Shown: positions 55,511 to 59,156 of the stretch, in pieces
How the letters are laid out: each line of letters begins with the position of its first letter
Position numbering within the stretch: position 1 is the first letter of the stretch
From: Paludibacteraceae bacterium
Lineage (GTDB): Bacteria > Bacteroidota > Bacteroidia > Bacteroidales > Paludibacteraceae
NCBI GenBank assembly: GCA_024401645.1
Contig: JAKSKR010000017.1
Location: forward strand, 1 to 59,156
Reading direction: 5' to 3'
DNA length: 59,156 nucleotides
Position numbers and translations under genes: made by a program
The notes under the pieces: model-generated
Database searches by the model: none
Seen by the model: the letters and a program-made list of their open reading frames with translations, nothing else
What the model was told of the DNA's origin: nothing

Positions 55511-57802
55511 ATGAAGAACAACAAGACCAAACTAATTAAGTTGCTTGCTGCACTTGCCGGTGTGGTAAGCGCAACAACTGCCACTGCCCAACTAGAGATG
55601 GGAGGATGGCAAACACACTTCTCGTACCGAAATATCAACCAGCTTGTACAAACGCCAGAAAAAATATACGCCGAAAGCAATGGAAACATCTTCTCGGTTG
55701 ACAAATCGTACAACAGCATTGAGACTTACTCAAAGATTACGGGCTTGTCGGATGGTAACATCACCAAAATAGCCTACGACGAAAACAAGGACCTGATGGT
55801 CATCTGTTACAGCAACCTGAAGATTGACATCATTAAGAACGGAGTTATATACAAGTTCACAGAAATTGCCGATAAGGAAATGTCGAGCAAGACGTTGAAC
55901 AACGTTTCCTTCGGTAAGAAATACGTCTACTTGTCAATGGGTTTCGGTATTGTCACCATCAACACCCAGAAGATGGAAATAGCTGACACCTACATTATTG
56001 GCGACAAAGGCAGCTACATTTCGGTACTACAGACACAAGAGACAGCCGACAGCATCTTTGCCCTAACCGATGGTAAGATTTATTCGGCAGACATAAATGA
56101 CAAGAACCTGGCCAACTACCAACACTGGACCGTTGACATTGCCCCTGAAAAGAAGCTGACCTCTATGGCCTATTTTAACGGCAAGCTGAACCTATTGGGC
56201 AACAACTGGTACGTAAAGGAAGGCAACAATTGGAGAACGCCAGAGCCCGAAATTACAAACATCAGCAGTGCGCATGTTAGCGGCAACTATCTTACCCTAA
56301 CCAGTAAGAGCAAGAACACCGTTGCCATCATCAATAAGGACTACAAGATTGACACCCTAATGGGTGGAGCCGTAAACGATGCCGTTTACGACGCAAAGAG
56401 TAGACACTTATGGAAAGCGAGCGACTCGTTGAGATACATTTCGAGAGAAAGCGGACGCGTAGACAACGCGTTCTTACCAGACGGACCAAGCTCGAACACA
56501 GTTGTGTTCATGAAGATGGATGCTGGCAACATTCTTTCGGGTGTAGGACAAGCATATGGAGAAAAAGCCACATTGCAGATTTTCGACACCGATCAATGGT
56601 CACAAATCTCGTACGACGACATCATTAAAGACAATGCAGATGTTCAGTTTAAAGCCATTTGGGATGCTTGTTACGACCCCAAGGATCCGCGTCGCCTATA
56701 CGTGGGAACCTGGTTCAACATCTTTGAATTTTACGACAACCAGTTCGTAAAACAATACACTAGAGACAACACCCCATTTACAGGTGGTGCATCTACCCAA
56801 GTAGAAAAGCTATTGAAAGACAAAGACGGCTACTTGTGGGCCCTGAACACCAACGCAGGCGAGTTGTTTCACTGCATGGATCCTGCCGGAGAGTGGCACA
56901 CAATAACTAGTAGTTCCGTCTACAAGTTGTTCAGAGCATCAGACTTCATCATCACCAAGAAGAACAATCTGAAAGTAATGACCGCCTACTGGATTTCATC
57001 GCAAGGTCGCCCTTGTGTCCACATTATGCAAAGCGGTTCAAAGCCATACAGCATTGCCAACCAGAAGACCTTCACATCGTTCAACATTAGCGATGGCAGC
57101 ACCGTTTCGCCTTCACACATCTACTGTGTAGCCGAAGACAACAATGGCGAGCTTTGGGTTGGTACCGACGTAGGTCCTATTGTGATGAAGAACCTAGCCA
57201 ACGTGTTCAACAGCAACTACACCGCCAACAGAATTAAGCTAACCAGAAGCGACGACGCCTCGCTAGCCGACTACCTTTTGGCTACCGAACAGATAAACTC
57301 TATTGCCGTTGACGGTGCAAACCGTAAATGGATAGGTACATACTCGTCTGGCGCCTACCTGTTAAGCAGCGACGGCCAGAAGACCATTCACCACTTTACC
57401 AAAGACAACAGTCCACTAACCACAAACTCCATCACCAGCATAGCCATTGAGCCTAACAGCGGCATGGTTTACATATCTACGCCCGATGGCATGTTCAGTT
57501 TTAAGAGCGATGCGGCTGAAGGTAAGAAGACACTCGACGATGTGCATGTTTACCCTAACCCAATTCGTCCGAACTATTACGGAGACATTACAATTACCGG
57601 TTTGATGGAAGACACCGAAGTGCGCATTACCGACATGCAGGGGCACGTGGTAAGCCATGGAAAGTCAAACGGTAGCGTGTACACCTGGAATGGCTACCTG
57701 GCAGACGGCAGACACGCCTCAACTGGCATCTACTACGTTTTTCAAGCAACACAAGACGGAGAAAACAGTAACGTTGCAAAATTCGCAATCATAAAGAAAT
57801 AA
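55511..57802 (+). CDS. porZ: T9SS component PorZ-like beta-propeller protein
   Basis: 763 aa. Signal peptide (MKNNKTKLIKLLAALAGVVSATTATA), then GGWQTHFSYRNINQLVQTPEKIYAESNGNIFSVDK. Two seven-bladed-type propellers cover about residues 30-670, with regulator-propeller repeats such as LWVGTDVGPIVMKN and KWIGTYSSGAYLL. The C-terminal T9SS-type domain is about 690-763 (VHVYPNPIRPNYYGDITITG to GIYYVFQATQ). Length and architecture match Porphyromonas PorZ, a surface T9SS component that helps attach A-LPS to cargo. Similar propeller proteins can be sensors, so the name rests on architecture. Confidence 0.82.
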   Translation: MKNNKTKLIKLLAALAGVVSATTATAQLEMGGWQTHFSYRNINQLVQTPEKIYAESNGNIFSVDKSYNSIETYSKITGLSDGNITKIAYDENKDLMVICYSNLKIDIIKNGVIYKFTEIADKEMSSKTLNNVSFGKKYVYLSMGFGIVTINTQKMEIADTYIIGDKGSYISVLQTQETADSIFALTDGKIYSADINDKNLANYQHWTVDIAPEKKLTSMAYFNGKLNLLGNNWYVKEGNNWRTPEPEITNISSAHVSGNYLTLTSKSKNTVAIINKDYKIDTLMGGAVNDAVYDAKSRHLWKASDSLRYISRESGRVDNAFLPDGPSSNTVVFMKMDAGNILSGVGQAYGEKATLQIFDTDQWSQISYDDIIKDNADVQFKAIWDACYDPKDPRRLYVGTWFNIFEFYDNQFVKQYTRDNTPFTGGASTQVEKLLKDKDGYLWALNTNAGELFHCMDPAGEWHTITSSSVYKLFRASDFIITKKNNLKVMTAYWISSQGRPCVHIMQSGSKPYSIANQKTFTSFNISDGSTVSPSHIYCVAEDNNGELWVGTDVGPIVMKNLANVFNSNYTANRIKLTRSDDASLADYLLATEQINSIAVDGANRKWIGTYSSGAYLLSSDGQKTIHHFTKDNSPLTTNSITSIAIEPNSGMVYISTPDGMFSFKSDAAEGKKTLDDVHVYPNPIRPNYYGDITITGLMEDTEVRITDMQGHVVSHGKSNGSVYTWNGYLADGRHASTGIYYVFQATQDGENSNVAKFAIIKK

Positions 57803-57808
57803 AAAGTT

Positions 57809-58228
57809 ATGGCTTTTACTATCGAGATTACTTCACTTGATAAAATAAGCGAAGCTGCAGCCCAGTTCATTGAAAAGATGGGCGACAATAAGGTATTCGT
57901 ATTCTATGGCAGCATGGGTGCCGGGAAGACTACATTCATTAAGTCGGTTTGCGAACAGATGGGCGTAACCGACGTCATTAACAGTCCCACCTTCGCCATT
58001 GTAAACGAATATGAAAGCGGGAAGGGCGAACCCATTTATCACTTCGACTTCTACCGCATTAACAAGGAAGAGGAAGCTTACGACTTCGGCTACGAAGACT
58101 ACTTCTACAGCGGCAATGTCTGCTTCATTGAATGGCCCGAAATGGTAAAGAACCTTATTCCTGAAGATGCCATAGAAGTACACATTAACGAGAACGAAGA
58201 CGGCAGCCGTACCGTAAAGGTAGGCTAA
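57809..58228 (+). CDS. tsaE: tRNA t6A biosynthesis ATPase TsaE
   Basis: 139 aa. Walker [15 protein letters not shown], then [13 protein letters not shown] (the switch region), HFDFYRI and FIEWPEM are the TsaE signature. It supports threonylcarbamoyl-adenosine formation in tRNA with TsaB and TsaD. It starts 6 nt after porZ and ends the rdgB-porZ-tsaE run. Confidence 0.96.
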   Translation: MAFTIEITSLDKISEAAAQFIEKMGDNKVFVFYGSMGAGKTTFIKSVCEQMGVTDVINSPTFAIVNEYESGKGEPIYHFDFYRINKEEEAYDFGYEDYFYSGNVCFIEWPEMVKNLIPEDAIEVHINENEDGSRTVKVG

Positions 58229-58238
58229 TGCCAGTAAT

Positions 58239-58285
58239 AAAAACAGAACGGCGAGACTCCACAAGAATCTCGCCGTTCTGTTTTT
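58239..58285. terminator. Strong bidirectional terminator after tsaE
   Basis: An 18-bp perfect stem, arms 58239-58256 and 58268-58285 (AAAAACAGAACGGCGAGA with its complement). The A and T ends suit both the plus-strand operon and the convergent minus-strand gene. Confidence 0.94.
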
Positions 58286-58354
58286 GGTATTATTGAAGTC
58301 AGTTCGAACGTAAGTATCTACAAATCAAAATACATTCCCCTTCTTACATATCGT

Positions 58355-58831
58355 TTACGAAATGCTGTTTTGCTCTGCAATTATTTCCAGTAACTCGCGC
58401 AACTGGTCGAAAGATTTTTCGAGCATAGACATATTTTTAGAAAGATAGACGTAGAAGTCTTTCCATTGCTCCTTCTTGTGTATGTTCAAGTCGGGGTTAT
58501 GGCGGTAGATGCGGCAAACATCGGTACCACAAGGCTTAATGAAGGAATCTTCCCAAATGGCATTGTCGAAATTCTCGTCGAAGACCACCTTGTACTTGCG
58601 CATGAGGTCCATCATGGCAAAGCGCTTGTTGGTGTTGTGGTGGTTCAACTCAAAAATGACGTAAGCACCCTCGCGGGTAGCATCGAACTTCAGTTCAACG
58701 CCCTTAATCTTGGTATTGTAGAGAATCCAAGGTTTCTTTCTGTATTTGAAACGAGGTAACTGCGCACAGAACTCGTCGAAGCCATTCCAAAAATCTTTGT
58801 GTAGCTGTTTAATTTCTTCGCGACTATACAT
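58355..58831 (-). CDS. DUF4268-like protein
   Basis: 158 aa from ATG 58831 (MYSREEIKQLHKDFWNGF). The FWNGFDEFCAQLPRFKYRKKPWILYNTKIKGVELKFDA segment resembles the DUF4268 domain, with later NIHKKEQWKDFYVYLSKNMSMLEKSFDQLRE. DUF4268 is often found alone or fused to nuclease-like domains; function unknown. Here it is a single domain. It starts 13 nt after the DUF4250 gene. Confidence 0.8.
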   Translation of the reverse strand: MYSREEIKQLHKDFWNGFDEFCAQLPRFKYRKKPWILYNTKIKGVELKFDATREGAYVIFELNHHNTNKRFAMMDLMRKYKVVFDENFDNAIWEDSFIKPCGTDVCRIYRHNPDLNIHKKEQWKDFYVYLSKNMSMLEKSFDQLRELLEIIAEQNSIS

Positions 58832-58844
58832 AATTTTCAAAGAA

Positions 58845-59024
58845 TTACCAGAATTTATTCTGTTGTTCGTTATATTCGAAACCAGCCGTTTTCAACTTGT
58901 CTTCCAACCATTGGCGATCGACCTGCATAGCCTTGCACAATTCGTCGAGCGACGCAAATTCGTCACGGAGTTTCATGTTAATCATGCTGAAAAGCATCAT
59001 AACGTCTTCAGGCAGTTCATTCAT
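58845..59024 (-). CDS. DUF4250 small protein
   Basis: 59 aa: it begins MNELPEDVMMLFSMINMKLR and ends GFEYNEQQNKFW. The pattern (P-x-D-x-x-M-L-x-S-x-x-N-x-x-L-R-D, then a short helix and a G-[FY]-x-Y-[ND] end) matches DUF4250. Function unknown. A TAACTTTG box at 59061-59068 and a short hairpin (AAGCTGT/ACAGCTT, about 59043-59060) lie upstream. It is probably co-transcribed with the DUF4268-like gene. Confidence 0.85.
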   Translation of the reverse strand: MNELPEDVMMLFSMINMKLRDEFASLDELCKAMQVDRQWLEDKLKTAGFEYNEQQNKFW

Positions 59025-59060
59025 ATCGTTCTGTCTATAAAAAGCTGTTTTTTACAGCTT

Positions 59061-59068
59061 CAAAGTTA
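59061..59068 (-). promoter_or_regulatory. -7 box TAACTTTG for the DUF4250 gene
   Basis: Minus-strand exact TAnnTTTG, 36 nt upstream of ATG 59024. A second candidate, TATTTTTG, is at 59077-59084. A hairpin lies in the leader. Confidence 0.6.
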
Positions 59069-59156
59069 TAATTGCACAAAAATAAGAGAGAAATCTGAAA
59101 TTATAAGAAACTGTTTAAATTTAATTCAAAACTAATTTGAGAGAGAAAAAAAATCT

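Overview
The window is a continuous piece of a Bacteroidota chromosome, most likely from the order Bacteroidales. The support is: (i) a type IX secretion system (T9SS) operon porP-porK-porL-porM-porN plus a separate porZ; (ii) secreted enzymes ending in T9SS-type C-terminal domains; (iii) an N-succinylornithine-type transcarbamylase (argF'); (iv) many copies of the Bacteroidota promoter element TAnnTTTG at sensible distances from starts, with almost no Shine-Dalgarno sequences. No phage, insertion sequence, CRISPR array or rRNA is visible. The species cannot be named from the sequence alone.

Layout, left to right. 1-2.5 kb: the 5' part of a secreted CotH-kinase protein (minus strand, runs off the left edge) with a 60-bp tandem repeat encoding a linker. 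2.8-4.1 kb: two tandem paralogous secreted DUF6515-like proteins, one with a long His-rich insert. 4.2-8.4 kb: proA, argF', an aquaporin and a YeiH-type transporter. 8.5-9.1 kb: a small alpha/beta hydrolase. 9.2-13.5 kb: a probable hemicellulose-degradation block of a GH43 enzyme with CBM6 and T9SS domains, a tiny T9SS-tagged protein and a CE1-like esterase. 13.7-22.3 kb (minus): guaA-aroK-ostA-surA and ppi-guaB, nucleotide synthesis genes bracketing envelope-biogenesis factors. 22.5-25.8 kb (minus): rplS and leuS. 25.9-31.7 kb (minus): the T9SS core operon. 31.8-36.1 kb (minus): DUF2795 protein, a methyltransferase-like protein, a Pif1-type helicase with a C-terminal HTH region, and prmA. 36.3-40.3 kb: a Tyr/Ser/Gly-rich secreted protein and two FadL-like outer-membrane proteins. 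40.5-41.1 kb: an orphan gene. 41.3-44.5 kb (minus): glucokinase (ROK), sugar MFS transporter, EF-P. 44.7-46.2 kb: tyrS and tRNA-Gln. 46.5-49.1 kb: a multidomain GH5 enzyme. 49.4-54.7 kb (minus): TonB-dependent receptor, DUF3078 protein, small membrane protein, queH. 54.9-58.2 kb: rdgB, porZ, tsaE. 58.3-59.0 kb (minus): DUF4268-like and DUF4250 proteins.

How the parts fit: Sec signal peptides carry enzymes to the periplasm. The PorL/PorM motor, the PorK/PorN ring and PorP belong to the machine that moves CTD-tagged cargo through the outer membrane, and PorZ acts at the surface. The GH43, GH5, small CTD protein and probably CotH protein are candidate cargo. The sugar transporter and glucokinase could take up and phosphorylate released hexose. 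Start codons were often chosen by placing TAnnTTTG promoter boxes, several of which exclude longer reading frames.

Nothing here is plainly a new defence or mobile system. The least explained items are the His-rich DUF6515 pair, the 46-bp dispersed repeat near 49.26 and 54.72 kb, the leader with a strong Shine-Dalgarno before the low-complexity protein at 36.3 kb, the orphan gene at 40.5-41.1 kb with its non-coding leader, and the TonB receptor/DUF3078/small membrane protein operon.
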